The notes under the pieces were generated by a model. It saw only the letters and a list, made by a program, of their open reading frames with translations, did not search any database and was not told where the DNA came from. From the NCBI GenBank assembly GCA_037133675.1, contig JBAXNR010000008.1:1-64000 (forward strand): a stretch of 64,000 bases of DNA, given 5' to 3'. Position 1 is the first letter of the stretch. Each line of letters opens with the position of its first letter. This document shows positions 25,872 through 34,463 of this stretch, piece after piece. The translations under genes and the position numbers were made by a program. The DNA is from UBA4132 sp037133675. GTDB taxonomy: Bacteria > Pseudomonadota > Gammaproteobacteria > Methylococcales > Methylomonadaceae.

Positions 25872-27009
25872 GATCTGAACTCACAGTAGTCAATTTAAGG
25901 TGTCTACGGCTTTTATCTTGCACTTGTCCGACTAACTGACCACAAGCTGCATCAATGTCTTCGCCGCGTGTTTTTCTTATCGTTGTCACTATTCCAGCAT
26001 CATTTAATAGTGTTTTAAACTGATTCATGGTCTCTTTGCTAGAGCAACGATAAACCGACTGAGGAAACGGATTAAAGGGTATTAAGTTGATTTTTGCTGG
26101 AACAGTTTTTAATAGTTTTATCAAACCGTAAGCATCGGCTAAGGAATCGTTCACCCCTGCTAACATCACATATTCAAAGGTGACGGTACGGCGTGGTGCA
26201 ATTTTGGCATTAGCCCGACAAGCCTCCATTAATTCTTTTAACGGATACTTTTTGTTGATAGGTACTAACTCATCACGCAATTCATCACGCACCGCGTGTA
26301 ATGACACAGCTAGACTGACATCACACACTTCTGTTAAGCGATACATCGCAGGCACAACGCCTGAGGTGCTGATAGTAACACGACGTTTGGAAAGCCCATA
26401 AGTAAAGTCGTCCATCATCAAATTCATTGCTGCCACCACATTATCAAAATTTAGTAGCGGTTCGCCCATGCCCATCATAACGACATTGGTGATTTTAGCA
26501 CTCGTGCCTAAGCGTTTTTGCGCCACAAACACCTGACCGATAATTTCAGACGTGCTTAAATTGCGATTAAAACCTTGTTGCGCCGTAGAACAAAAGGTAC
26601 ACGCTAACGCACAACCAATTTGTGAAGACACGCATAACGTACCGCGACCTTCTTCAGGAATAAACACCGTTTCAATGCGATTACCGCAATGCGTTTGCAT
26701 CACCCATTTACGGGTTTCATCACTGGCAATTTGTTCCACCACAATTTCAGGCGTTTCAATACAACAGTTTTCATTGAGATAGGTGCGTAACGTTTTGCTA
26801 ATATTAGTCATCAAGTCGAAGTCTTGAACGTCTTCTTGATAAATCCATTTTAGCAATTGCGTGGCGCGAAACGGCTTTTCACCCAAACCGACAAAAAAAG
26901 CGGCTAAGCCTTTTCTGTCGTAATTGAGCAAATTAATCCGTTTAGGATTCAGTCCTTCGACAAGCTCAGGACGAACGGAAGGATTAACGGGTTCTTGCAC
27001 AGAGTTCAT
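25861..27009 (-). CDS. rlmN: Dual-specificity RNA methyltransferase RlmN
   Basis: This radical-SAM enzyme methylates C2 of adenosine in 23S rRNA and some tRNAs. The CxxxCxxC cluster motif is CALACTFCSTAQQG; MMGMGEPLLNFDNV and RVTISTSGVVPAM are also typical, and the C-terminal catalytic Cys is in DIDAACGQL. The 382-residue protein has an atypical N-terminus: residues about 11-21 (SVRPELVEGLN) are the translation of a palindromic repeat (26950-26982), after which conserved RlmN sequence starts (INLLNYDRKGL). The ATG lies 26 bp inside ndk, so the genes overlap. Confidence 0.95.
   Translation of the reverse strand: MNSVQEPVNPSVRPELVEGLNPKRINLLNYDRKGLAAFFVGLGEKPFRATQLLKWIYQEDVQDFDLMTNISKTLRTYLNENCCIETPEIVVEQIASDETRKWVMQTHCGNRIETVFIPEEGRGTLCVSSQIGCALACTFCSTAQQGFNRNLSTSEIIGQVFVAQKRLGTSAKITNVVMMGMGEPLLNFDNVVAAMNLMMDDFTYGLSKRRVTISTSGVVPAMYRLTEVCDVSLAVSLHAVRDELRDELVPINKKYPLKELMEACRANAKIAPRRTVTFEYVMLAGVNDSLADAYGLIKLLKTVPAKINLIPFNPFPQSVYRCSSKETMNQFKTLLNDAGIVTTIRKTRGEDIDAACGQLVGQVQDKSRRHLKLTTVSSDRVA
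26950..26982. repeat. Palindromic repeat inside the rlmN 5' coding region
   Basis: The core GTCCTTCGACAAGCTCAGGAC (26952-26972) is an interrupted palindrome of a kind scattered through many proteobacterial genomes, usually between genes; its translation VRPELVEG is a recognisable artefact of it. Here it sits in frame between the start codon of rlmN and the first conserved RlmN residues. I found no second copy in this window. Confidence 0.7.
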
Positions 27010-27415
27010 CGGCTGAGAAAAAATAAGCGATTTCTCTGACAGCGGTTTCTAAGGCATCAGAACCGTGTACCGCATTTTCATCAATGCTGTTCGCAAAATC
27101 AGCACGGATAGTGCCTGCTGCTGCATCTTTAGGATTCGTCGCGCCCATAATTTCACGGTGTTTTAATACCGCATTTTCACCTTCTAACACTTGCATAATC
27201 ACAGGGCCTGAGATCATAAAAGCCACTAAATCGTTAAAAAAGCCGCGTTCACTGTGTTCTGCATAAAAACCTTCGGCTTGTTCTTTAGTCAGGTGCAACA
27301 TTTTTGCCGCCACGATTTGCAAGCCATTGGCTTCAAAACGGCTGTAAATTTGACCGATAACATTTTTTGCTACTGCGTCAGGTTTAATGATTGAGAAAGT
27401 GCGTTCTATTGCCAT
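26984..27415 (-). CDS. ndk: Nucleoside diphosphate kinase
   Basis: The 143-residue protein equals the usual length. It begins MAIERTFSIIKPDAVAKNVIGQIYSRFE, and the active-site histidine is in NSIDENAVHGSDALETAVREIAYFF. It transfers phosphate between nucleoside tri- and diphosphates through a phosphohistidine. It is the first gene of the ndk-rlmN-pilF-hisS-yfgM-bamB-der run. A TATAAT-like box on the minus strand lies about 45 bp upstream. Confidence 0.97.
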   Translation of the reverse strand: MAIERTFSIIKPDAVAKNVIGQIYSRFEANGLQIVAAKMLHLTKEQAEGFYAEHSERGFFNDLVAFMISGPVIMQVLEGENAVLKHREIMGATNPKDAAAGTIRADFANSIDENAVHGSDALETAVREIAYFFSADELCARTR

Positions 27416-27457
27416 TGTGTTCTAAGACTCTTAATAGTGATTAAAAATAAGCGGGGA

Positions 27458-27463
27458 TTATAA
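27458..27463 (-). promoter_or_regulatory. Possible -10 box for the ndk operon
   Basis: On the minus strand the hexamer TATAAT (in GGTTATAATCCCCGC) lies about 43 bp before the ndk start. A matching -35 box at 16-18 bp spacing is not convincing, so this is a suggestion only. Confidence 0.3.
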
Positions 27464-27534
27464 CCGATTTATGCGGGAGGTTATAGCGAGAGGAATAAAC
27501 AGATAAATCATACAGCAAACAAAAAACTCAATTC

Positions 27535-27714
27535 TTAGGCTGTTTCGCCAAGTTCCAGATGGTCAACAAGAATGCGCAATGCCAGAATTTCTATAGCCAT
27601 AATCGCTTGCTCACGGGTATCGCCATACACCATTGCACCTGATAACGCCTCTATCTCAGCTATCCAGCGACCATCTATTTCCTGCTCTAATTCAATTAGA
27701 TATTTTTGATTCAT
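27535..27714 (-). CDS. HicB-like antitoxin, orphan
   Basis: A 59-residue protein from the ATG at 27714 (MNQKYLIELEQEIDGRWIAE); a GTG at 27735 would add seven residues. The fold pattern, with a beta strand, ExDGRWIAEI, GAMVYGDTREQAI and a helix IEILALRILVDHL, is that of the partial RNase H-fold HicB domain that neutralises HicA. No HicA gene is present on either side: downstream is the ndk leader and upstream an HNH gene. The DNA-binding tail of larger HicB proteins is lacking. It is either an orphan or serves an unlinked partner. Confidence 0.6.
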   Translation of the reverse strand: MNQKYLIELEQEIDGRWIAEIEALSGAMVYGDTREQAIMAIEILALRILVDHLELGETA

Positions 27715-27759
27715 GCGCGTTGTCTCTGGTTTCACTTCATACAGGCTATGACTTGCTGA

Positions 27760-28686
27760 TTATTCTAATGAAAGTTTTAACTTGTATTCTTCTCTATTTA
27801 ATACAAAAGTTATTTGATTTTCGTCGCGTGATTCTATTTGAAGTTTTCCTAAATCAAATTCTTTATGATGATTTGGGCAAAGCAATATAATATTATCGAG
27901 TGTTTCTCTGCCTTTTTCACATTTTGGCGTAATATGGGCAGCTTCAACATATAGAGATTTATCTTTTTTAATGATAGATGTTTCGCAAATTTGACACTTA
28001 AAACCACGCAGCGTTTTTATTAAAGCAATCGCTTTATTATCTCTTTTATAATGTTTAGAATTTACAGAAACTGTTTCATCTGTACTATTTGAATTTAAAT
28101 TTTCAAGTTCTTTTAAAAGAGATTCTCTGTCTTTATCTTTGTAAAATTTCTCAAACTCTGCTTGTTCATCTTCATCACTTAAATCAAGTTTTCTAGTATC
28201 ATTTGAAATAAGAGATGATTTATCTAAATTGCCTGCACGTTCTACGCATTTTGCCAAAAAGAAAATTTTAGCTAGAAAATCATCTAGTGTTGTTCCATTT
28301 ATAGGCAATTGAATTATTGCATTTGCAGAACCAAATAGCTGTTCAAATAATGCTTTGCGCTGTGGGTTCTTTTCTTTCTCTTTTCGTTTGCGTGGAATAT
28401 ATTGCCATTCTAATCGGTCTTGAGATATTTCTTTTACTATAATAGCGAGTGGCGTTTTTCCATCATCCCTACGCACAGATAAGTCATATATAGGGTCACG
28501 TCCTGCGTTTTGTAAGGAAAACCAATAGCTAACATCACTGTTATCTTTTATAAAAAAAGCACCATAGCTTGTTCTGCCATTTTTCTTATAACGATCAGGA
28601 AAATATTTCCTTAAAGAAAATTGATTACTATTTTCTATATCGCGCTTGATTATCTGAGCTATTTTTTTTGCTAAATCTGCGTTCAT
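27760..28686 (-). CDS. HNH endonuclease, predicted restriction-type
   Basis: This 308-residue protein ends in a canonical HNH domain with zinc-binding CxxC pairs: FKCQICETSIIKKD, YVEAAHITPKCEKGRETLDN and IILLCPNHHKEFDLG. The N-terminal 200 residues are charged and have no recognised family; they could be a DNA-recognition module. The arrangement resembles HNH proteins annotated as restriction endonucleases that act without a linked methyltransferase, and no methyltransferase is seen here. Base composition is AT-rich compared with the ndk operon. The stop lies 45 bp before the HicB-like gene on the same strand. Confidence 0.75.
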   Translation of the reverse strand: MNADLAKKIAQIIKRDIENSNQFSLRKYFPDRYKKNGRTSYGAFFIKDNSDVSYWFSLQNAGRDPIYDLSVRRDDGKTPLAIIVKEISQDRLEWQYIPRKRKEKEKNPQRKALFEQLFGSANAIIQLPINGTTLDDFLAKIFFLAKCVERAGNLDKSSLISNDTRKLDLSDEDEQAEFEKFYKDKDRESLLKELENLNSNSTDETVSVNSKHYKRDNKAIALIKTLRGFKCQICETSIIKKDKSLYVEAAHITPKCEKGRETLDNIILLCPNHHKEFDLGKLQIESRDENQITFVLNREEYKLKLSLE

Positions 28687-28763
28687 AATTATTCATCTCG
28701 TTGTATATGATAATCAGCAAGTAGCTTAGATGACGCATGGCGGAATCTAGGATAATTCGCTAT

Positions 28764-28826
28764 AGCACGATAGGATGGGCTGAGGTACGAAGCCCATCAA
28801 TCGCAACAGATGGGCTTCCTTTGTGA
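28764..28826. repeat. GTAGGATG palindromic repeat, copy C (shortened)
   Basis: The sequence AGCACGATAGGATGGGCTGA continues with GGTACGAAGCCCATCAATCGC and a second arm (GATGGGCTTCCTTTGT). It is an inverted-orientation member of the family at 39583-39657 and 40069-40142, with the distal arm less complete. It lies between the HNH gene and the PIN toxin gene. The arms AAGCCCATC / GATGGGCTT can form a hairpin. Confidence 0.7.
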
Positions 28827-28854
28827 CAATACCAAGATTTTAAAACCTTGATAT

Positions 28855-29247
28855 TCACAAAAAATTAACCTTTGATACAAAACCTTCCTGAATTGCTTTT
28901 TTACAAAAGCGTTCATCAAACGTATAAAACGGCATATTCTGAGTGTTGCTCCAATGCAATCCATCGGCAAAATCCGCACCTAAACGATAACAACACAGCG
29001 TATTCATCAATGCCTGTTCGCTTTCGCAAATAATTTGGGTTTTCTGTAACAATAATGTGAAGAAATCAGCGATTTCAATAACTGAGCGTTTATAACGAGA
29101 ACGCAATACCCATTCTGTTTCAAGCTGCACTGTTCGGCTGATAAAAAATTGATGCACTTTTAATAACGCGATGACTTTTTGATATTGCGTTTCATCATCC
29201 CGCATAGCCAAGCGAATAATAATATTGGTATCAACCGCAATAAGCAC
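28855..29247 (-). CDS. PIN-domain toxin (VapC type)
   Basis: A 130-residue PIN-domain RNase. The acidic metal-binding residues are Asp6 (MLIAVDTNIIIRLAMRDD), Glu43 (TVQLETEWVL), the Asp pair in LGADFADGLHW and Asp in YTFDERFCKKA. Such toxins cleave tRNA or rRNA when freed from their antitoxin. The gene starts two bases after the stop of the AbrB-type antitoxin gene, the standard antitoxin-first order. All catalytic acids are present, so it appears active. Confidence 0.88.
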   Translation of the reverse strand: MLIAVDTNIIIRLAMRDDETQYQKVIALLKVHQFFISRTVQLETEWVLRSRYKRSVIEIADFFTLLLQKTQIICESEQALMNTLCCYRLGADFADGLHWSNTQNMPFYTFDERFCKKAIQEGFVSKVNFL

Positions 29248-29249
29248 AC

Positions 29250-29492
29250 TTATTCCTCAACCAAATTAACCGATTTACAAAGTTCTTCGGTTGTTAAGGT
29301 AATTTTATTATCTTTAAAAAAACCGCCTAAATCAGAAATATCATCACTCTTTTTATAATGCGCTGGACGTAATACAACAGTATCGCCAATACAAAACAGC
29401 TCTAATTGAGAATGTCCTTTCCATGTATTAATTTGCAAAATTTCAGGTGGTAATGTAATTTGCCCTTGCGGGGAAATAGATAAAGTTGTCAT
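29250..29492 (-). CDS. AbrB/MazE-type antitoxin
   Basis: An 80-residue protein with an N-terminal swapped-hairpin AbrB DNA-binding domain (MTTLSISPQGQITLPPEILQ and LELFCIGDTVVLRP) and a C-terminal tail (SDLGGFFKDNKITLTTEE) of the kind that binds PIN toxins. It should neutralise the downstream PIN toxin and repress the pair. It is the first gene of the operon; no operator could be assigned. Confidence 0.85.
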   Translation of the reverse strand: MTTLSISPQGQITLPPEILQINTWKGHSQLELFCIGDTVVLRPAHYKKSDDISDLGGFFKDNKITLTTEELCKSVNLVEE

Positions 29493-29647
29493 TTTTTGCC
29501 TCTACAAAAATAATCTTACATTTCATCACAATGACAGCTATTTGAAATAATCAATTCTAATGTGCAGTTAAAGTCATTTTTAAATCCGCACCAACTTAAC
29601 GAATCCCACAACATAGCGAAACTCATAGTTTTTTAGTAGTGATAAAT

Positions 29648-29713
29648 AGTGAGTGATTTTTATGTTTTGATATAGCAGGATACAAACCAAGGTTTGAACT
29701 CCTATCACTCACT
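29648..29713 (-). terminator. Possible long hairpin downstream of secF
   Basis: AGTGAGTGAT and ATCACTCACT form a ten-base inverted repeat with a loop of about 45 bases that itself contains the palindrome CAAACCAAGGTTTG. It follows the secF stop by about 20 bp on the minus strand and could end the yajC-secD-secF transcript. No run of U follows directly, so a factor-independent terminator is uncertain. Confidence 0.35.
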
Positions 29714-29731
29714 TTTTATGACTACCAAAGC

Positions 29732-30658
29732 CTAAGGCAAATGATCCAATTCCGCACCTTCTTTTACAGGCACGATTAAATCTGCCGCGCTAATACCTAG
29801 CATTAATGCGGCTGGGCTGGCAATAAAAATAGATGAATATGTACCAAATACCACGCCAAATAACATGGCAGTCGCGAAATTATGAATGGTTTCTCCGCCT
29901 AGAAAAAATACCGACACCAACACTAATGTCACAGTGATAGAAGTCATGATGGTTCGACTTAATGTGATATTGATGGCATTATTCATGATGTCTTCGGTAG
30001 ACATTTTTCTTAAATTATGAAAATTTTCTCGAATACGGTCATAAACAACGATGGTGTCATTGAGTGAATAGCCAATTAGCGTGAGGATTGCGGCAAGTAC
30101 CGTTAAATCAAATTCCAGTTGAAATATCGAGAATACGCCTAATGTAACGATTACGTCATGAAAAGTCGCAATGATTGCACCCACTGAGAATTTCCATTCA
30201 AACCGCCACGCGATATAAATCAAAATACCGAAAGTGGAATAGAGCAAAGCTAAAAAACCATCTTGTGCCAAGTCATCACCGACTTGCGGCCCGACAAATT
30301 CAATACGACGCACACTAGCGGGTTCTTTGGTGGTTTTATTAATCGCTTCAATAATTTTGGCACTGATGTCTTTATTTTGCATATCATCATGCGGTTTTAA
30401 GCGTATTAATACGTCTTTAGTTGTACCGAAATTCTGTACAGTTGCATCGCTGAAACCTGTTTCAGTTAAGGTTTTACGCAATTGATCTATATCAGCCGCT
30501 TGCTGATAGCCAACTTCAATTAATGTACCACCTGTAAAGTCGATACCCATATCCAAGCCGCGTGTTGCCAGTGAGATTATCGATACAAGCGATAAAATTC
30601 CAGAAAATATTAGGGCAATTTTGCGGTTGCCTATAAAGTTTATGTTTGTTGTTTTCAT
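29732..30658 (-). CDS. secF: Protein translocase subunit SecF
   Basis: This 308-residue inner-membrane protein pairs with SecD to use the proton gradient in late steps of protein export. It has TM1 (IALIFSGILSLVSIISLA), the periplasmic domain with GIDFTGGTLIEV, and five further helices; LTLIGYSLNDTIVVYDRIRENF is the family signature. The length is as in E. coli (323). In most gammaproteobacteria secF follows secD directly, but here a DUF29 gene lies between them with 25 bp spacing to secF. Confidence 0.97.
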   Translation of the reverse strand: MKTTNINFIGNRKIALIFSGILSLVSIISLATRGLDMGIDFTGGTLIEVGYQQAADIDQLRKTLTETGFSDATVQNFGTTKDVLIRLKPHDDMQNKDISAKIIEAINKTTKEPASVRRIEFVGPQVGDDLAQDGFLALLYSTFGILIYIAWRFEWKFSVGAIIATFHDVIVTLGVFSIFQLEFDLTVLAAILTLIGYSLNDTIVVYDRIRENFHNLRKMSTEDIMNNAINITLSRTIMTSITVTLVLVSVFFLGGETIHNFATAMLFGVVFGTYSSIFIASPAALMLGISAADLIVPVKEGAELDHLP

Positions 30659-30683
30659 GTTTTGTAATTATGTCTATGAAAGT

Positions 30684-31112
30684 CTAATCAGGGTAAAATT
30701 CGTTATCCAGAATTTGTGCTAGTGTCCACGAACAAGTAATAGGAAAAACGCTTTTATCTAAATCTGTTTCTTTTGCCGCCAAGGTTCGCGCTTTGCTGTA
30801 AGCTCGATTAATCAACTCGTTAAGCTGCGGTTTTAGGCTAGGATTATCATCTAAAACATCGAAACAATTATCCCGTTGCCCTTCAATGGTTAGCTGCCAA
30901 CTTTTGCTCCGTCGTCCCGATTGATAATGCCATTTTAATAAATGCACTAATAATACCGTCAGCCGACTATCTAATTCGCGTTTTTCACTTCTACCCATCG
31001 TTTCTATTTCTTCAAGCAAATTGATTAAATCCAATTCATGCAATCGCCCTGCTTTTAGCAGGGCTGCTTGTTCTTGTGTCCAAGCGTAAAAATCTTTTTG
31101 ATAGTCGCTCAT
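30684..31112 (-). CDS. DUF29 family protein
   Basis: From the ATG at 31112 (MSDYQKDFYAWTQEQAALL) the protein has 142 residues; a TTG six codons upstream is also possible. It shows the DUF29 pattern: YxxDFYAWTxEQAxLLKxG, LDxxNLLEEIETMGRSEKRELxSRL, LLxHLLKWxYQ and a C-terminal ...PITCSWTLAQILDxxFYPD. DUF29 proteins are helical, of unknown function, and numerous in cyanobacteria and some proteobacteria. This one sits between secD and secF, same strand, which is not a normal operon position. Confidence 0.88.
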   Translation of the reverse strand: MSDYQKDFYAWTQEQAALLKAGRLHELDLINLLEEIETMGRSEKRELDSRLTVLLVHLLKWHYQSGRRSKSWQLTIEGQRDNCFDVLDDNPSLKPQLNELINRAYSKARTLAAKETDLDKSVFPITCSWTLAQILDNEFYPD

Positions 31113-31133
31113 GGTATACACCGTTTGCAAGAA

Positions 31134-32984
31134 TTAAATGGACAGCTTGTCAACGCGCCGATTACCATAAATCCAGTTAATTACCATTCTTGTACCCGTA
31201 ATTGCGGTGAACATGGAAGATAAAATACCGATAATCAACGTTACCGCAAAACCTTTGATAGTGCCTGTACCGAAAGCAAATAACACGACTGCAACGACAA
31301 AGTTAGTAAAATGGGAGTCCAGAATAGTGGCAAAGGCTTTGTCATAACCGATGAAAATAGCGGTTTGTGGGGTGTTGCCATTTTTGAGTTCTTCTTTGAC
31401 ACGCTCAAAAATTAATACGTTCGCATCCACTGACATACCGACTGTGAGAATAATCCCTGCGATACCTGGCAAAGTCAGGGTTGCTTGTAGCATGGATAAA
31501 ATTGCCACCACGATAACCACGTTAAACGCTAGAGCCACGTTAGCAATGATGCCGAATAGACGGTAATACACTGCCATTAATAGAACAACCAAGGCAAAAC
31601 CAACTTGAAACGATAATATACCTTTGTCGATATTGTCCTGACCTAAGCTAGGTCCAACGGTGCGTTCTTCAACCATATCCACAGGGGCGGCTAACGCGCC
31701 AGCTCTTAGTAATAAAGCTAGATTACGCGCTTCTTGTGGACTGTCTAAACCTGTGGTTTGAAAACGTTTACTGAATACGCCTTGAATAGTTGCCACGTTG
31801 ATAATTTTTTCAACTTTTTCTTTGTGACGGACTTTTTCACCATTGACAACTTTAGTTTCATTTTTATATTCAATGAATACCACAGCCATAGGTTTACCGA
31901 CGCTGACTTTAGTCAAATTGCCCATTTTAGTTGCGCCAATACCATTTAGGGTCACGCTAACTGCGGGTCTACCGTTATCATCAACATTAGAAGCCGCATC
32001 GACAATTTGATCGCCTGTCACAATCACTCGTCTATCTAACAGATGAGGTGTGCCATTTTTTTCATAATACAAACGACTACCGACAGGAATATGACCATCA
32101 ATAGCTTGTTGTACATCATGTTCCATATCGACTAAGCGATATTCCAAGGTTGCAGTTGTCCCTAAAATTTCTTTAGCGCGGGTAGTGTCTTGCACACCTG
32201 GCAATTGAATCACAATGCGATTTTCACCTTGTTGTTGAATCACAGGTTCAGCAACCCCTAATTCATTGACTCGGTTACGCAGAGTTGTCATGTTTTGCGC
32301 GACAGCAAATTTTTTAATTTCTTTGACTTCCAAATCCGATATTTTTAACCAGATTTGTTCACTCGCTGGTGGCTCGGTAATATCCAAGACCCGAAAATCT
32401 TTCTTTACTACTTTCAAAACGTCCGCTTTTTCTTCGGCAGTTTTCATAATGACTTTAATATAGCCATTGTCTTTAGCGACTGATTGATAATGCACTTTCT
32501 CGGCTCTTAATGCCAAGCGTACATCGTCCACATAACGTTCTTCCGCTTGTTTAACAGCCGCATCCATGTCCACTTCAAGCAAAAAATGTACACCACCGCG
32601 TAAGTCCAAACCTAAATACATGGCATCTGCGCCTAAAGCGCGTAACCAACTAGGCGTAGTGGGAGCAAGATTTAATGCCACAGTGTAATTATCGCCTAGG
32701 TTTTCTCTAAGCGAATCAGCAACTTTCATTTGCTCATCGGTATTAGTAAACCGCGCTAACACTTGGCTATTGTTAAACTCAAACGCTTTTGGGGTAACAC
32801 CTGCGGTTTTAATAGCCGCTTCAATTTGTTTGGCTTGTTCATCGGTTAATTTCGCAGACGCATTCGCCGATGAGACTTGTACCGAAGGATCATCGCCGTA
32901 TAAATTCGGCAACGCATAAATAAGGGAGATTAGAAAAATAGTCAGAACTAGAATATTTTTCCAAAGTGGGAAATGATTTTGCAT
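31134..32984 (-). CDS. secD: Protein translocase subunit SecD
   Basis: A 616-residue inner-membrane protein: TM1 (NILVLTIFLISLIYALPNLYG), a large periplasmic domain with the P1 head (LRGGVHFLLEVDM, VAEPVIQQQGENRIVIQLPGV) and five C-terminal helices (GFALVVLLMAVYYRLFG, LPGIAGIILTVGMSVDANVLIFERVKEEL). The signature GMSVDANVLIFER contains the Asp used in proton conduction. yajC lies 53 bp upstream; the DUF29 gene follows within about 20 bp. Confidence 0.97.
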   Translation of the reverse strand: MQNHFPLWKNILVLTIFLISLIYALPNLYGDDPSVQVSSANASAKLTDEQAKQIEAAIKTAGVTPKAFEFNNSQVLARFTNTDEQMKVADSLRENLGDNYTVALNLAPTTPSWLRALGADAMYLGLDLRGGVHFLLEVDMDAAVKQAEERYVDDVRLALRAEKVHYQSVAKDNGYIKVIMKTAEEKADVLKVVKKDFRVLDITEPPASEQIWLKISDLEVKEIKKFAVAQNMTTLRNRVNELGVAEPVIQQQGENRIVIQLPGVQDTTRAKEILGTTATLEYRLVDMEHDVQQAIDGHIPVGSRLYYEKNGTPHLLDRRVIVTGDQIVDAASNVDDNGRPAVSVTLNGIGATKMGNLTKVSVGKPMAVVFIEYKNETKVVNGEKVRHKEKVEKIINVATIQGVFSKRFQTTGLDSPQEARNLALLLRAGALAAPVDMVEERTVGPSLGQDNIDKGILSFQVGFALVVLLMAVYYRLFGIIANVALAFNVVIVVAILSMLQATLTLPGIAGIILTVGMSVDANVLIFERVKEELKNGNTPQTAIFIGYDKAFATILDSHFTNFVVAVVLFAFGTGTIKGFAVTLIIGILSSMFTAITGTRMVINWIYGNRRVDKLSI

Positions 32985-33037
32985 TATGTTATTCCAAGAA
33001 TTAAATCACGCCTTTACAGTAACATGGCGTTATCACA

Positions 33038-33394
33038 TTAAACTTTATTAACAGCTACTTTTTTAGTAATCGCTTTATAAGTTCCTTTCGGCATCATGGT
33101 TTCGATGCTTTGGCGTTGAACTTGAATAAAGGTATTATCACAAATTTCAATTTTGACAAAATTATCATCCATATCAATGACTTTACCCAAAATTCCGCCA
33201 GAAGTAACGACTTCCGCGCCTTTAACAATAGCGGAAATCATGTCCTTTTTTTCTTTGGCGCGTTTAGATTGTGGACGTAAAAATAAAAAGTAGAAAAACG
33301 CCAGTACGCCTACTGGAAACAACATCCCTTCTAATCCAGGGGTTTGAGCGGCAGGTGCAGCAGCGGCTACTGCGTCAGAGATAAAGAAACTCAT
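33038..33394 (-). CDS. yajC: Sec translocon accessory protein YajC
   Basis: A 118-residue protein with one membrane helix (MLFPVGVLAFFYFLFLRPQ, about 25-43) and a small cytoplasmic domain (GAEVVTSGGILGKVIDMDDNFVKIEI). YajC binds the SecDF complex. It begins the yajC-secD-secF unit. In E. coli tgt is directly upstream; here a four-gene glycosylation cassette of about 3.7 kb separates them. Confidence 0.95.
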   Translation of the reverse strand: MSFFISDAVAAAAPAAQTPGLEGMLFPVGVLAFFYFLFLRPQSKRAKEKKDMISAIVKGAEVVTSGGILGKVIDMDDNFVKIEICDNTFIQVQRQSIETMMPKGTYKAITKKVAVNKV

Positions 33395-33502
33395 AGTAAT
33401 CCTCAGTGTTTTGTTATAGTTATCAAAAATCGCGCCATTATGCCACAGTCAACACGGCTTTACCCACCGTTAAGTTAATCTGCGCTTGGATAAGCAGCGT
33501 TT

Positions 33503-34459
33503 TTATTCATCATGAATGCCTACACTGCTTTTGATAAGATAATGTGGTCTACCTTTCACTTCATCGTAAATTTTAGCAATATATTCGCCGATGATGCCTA
33601 GGCTAATCATCACAAAACTGCCAATTAACAACAGGCAGATAATAATAGTGGTATAACCTGAAACAGTTTGATGATTGATCAACGACCAAATAGCTTCGCT
33701 AGCGACGGAAAAGCCCAATATCAAGGTCAGAAAACCTAACAATGTGATAATGTGCAATGGAAAGCCAGTGAAAGAGGTTAAAGCGGTAATCGACAATTCT
33801 AATAACGCCCAAAACGACCATTTACTTTCATCGCCTTCACGATTAGCGACATCAAAATAAACATAGTCTTCATCGAATCCTATCCAACTGGTTAAGCCAC
33901 GAAAAAACCGCTGTTTTTCAGATAATTGATGAGTAATGATGTCAACGATTTCCCTGTCCAATAATTTAAAATCAGACGAGTTTTTCACATTGATGCCGCC
34001 TAATCCTGATATAAGCTGATTAATCAGATAAGCGGCAGATTTTTTTGCTATCGAATCGTGTTTACGGCTACGTTTAACGGCATGAACAATTTTCGCACCC
34101 GCTCGCCATTTGGCGATCATTTCGGGAATAAAACTGGGCGGATGTTGAAGATCGGCATCTATGGTAATAACTGCTTGACCTGTGGCGTAGTCCAGCCCTG
34201 CCAGCAAGGCGTTTTCTTTACCAAAATTACGACTGAATGCGATACCTTTGATTCGTGCATCATTTTGTGAAAGCGCGAGTATTTTTGCATAAGTTTGATC
34301 GGAACTACCGTCATCGACTACGATAATTTCCCACGCGCTACTCACGCAACTGGTTAAAATTTCTGCGATTTTTTTAACGGCGACTTCTATGCCTTGACTT
34401 TCGTTATGCGCTGGAATAACTGCACTGATGATAGGTTTTGATTTATTAACTAGATTCAT
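33503..34459 (-). CDS. GtrB/DPM1-like family 2 glycosyltransferase
   Basis: This 318-residue protein has a GT2 domain (SAVIPAHNESQGIEVAVKKI, IIVVDDGSSDQTYAKI, ITIDADLQHPPSFIPEMI) and two C-terminal membrane helices (HIITLLGFLTLILGFSVA and YTTIIICLLLIGSFVMISLGIIGEYIAKIY). Such enzymes transfer a sugar from a nucleotide donor to undecaprenyl or dolichyl phosphate at the cytoplasmic face. It is the last gene of a cassette with ChbG, GtrA and ArnT-like genes and would supply the lipid-linked sugar. The sugar cannot be identified from sequence. Confidence 0.88.
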   Translation of the reverse strand: MNLVNKSKPIISAVIPAHNESQGIEVAVKKIAEILTSCVSSAWEIIVVDDGSSDQTYAKILALSQNDARIKGIAFSRNFGKENALLAGLDYATGQAVITIDADLQHPPSFIPEMIAKWRAGAKIVHAVKRSRKHDSIAKKSAAYLINQLISGLGGINVKNSSDFKLLDREIVDIITHQLSEKQRFFRGLTSWIGFDEDYVYFDVANREGDESKWSFWALLELSITALTSFTGFPLHIITLLGFLTLILGFSVASEAIWSLINHQTVSGYTTIIICLLLIGSFVMISLGIIGEYIAKIYDEVKGRPHYLIKSSVGIHDE

Positions 34460-34463
34460 ATTT

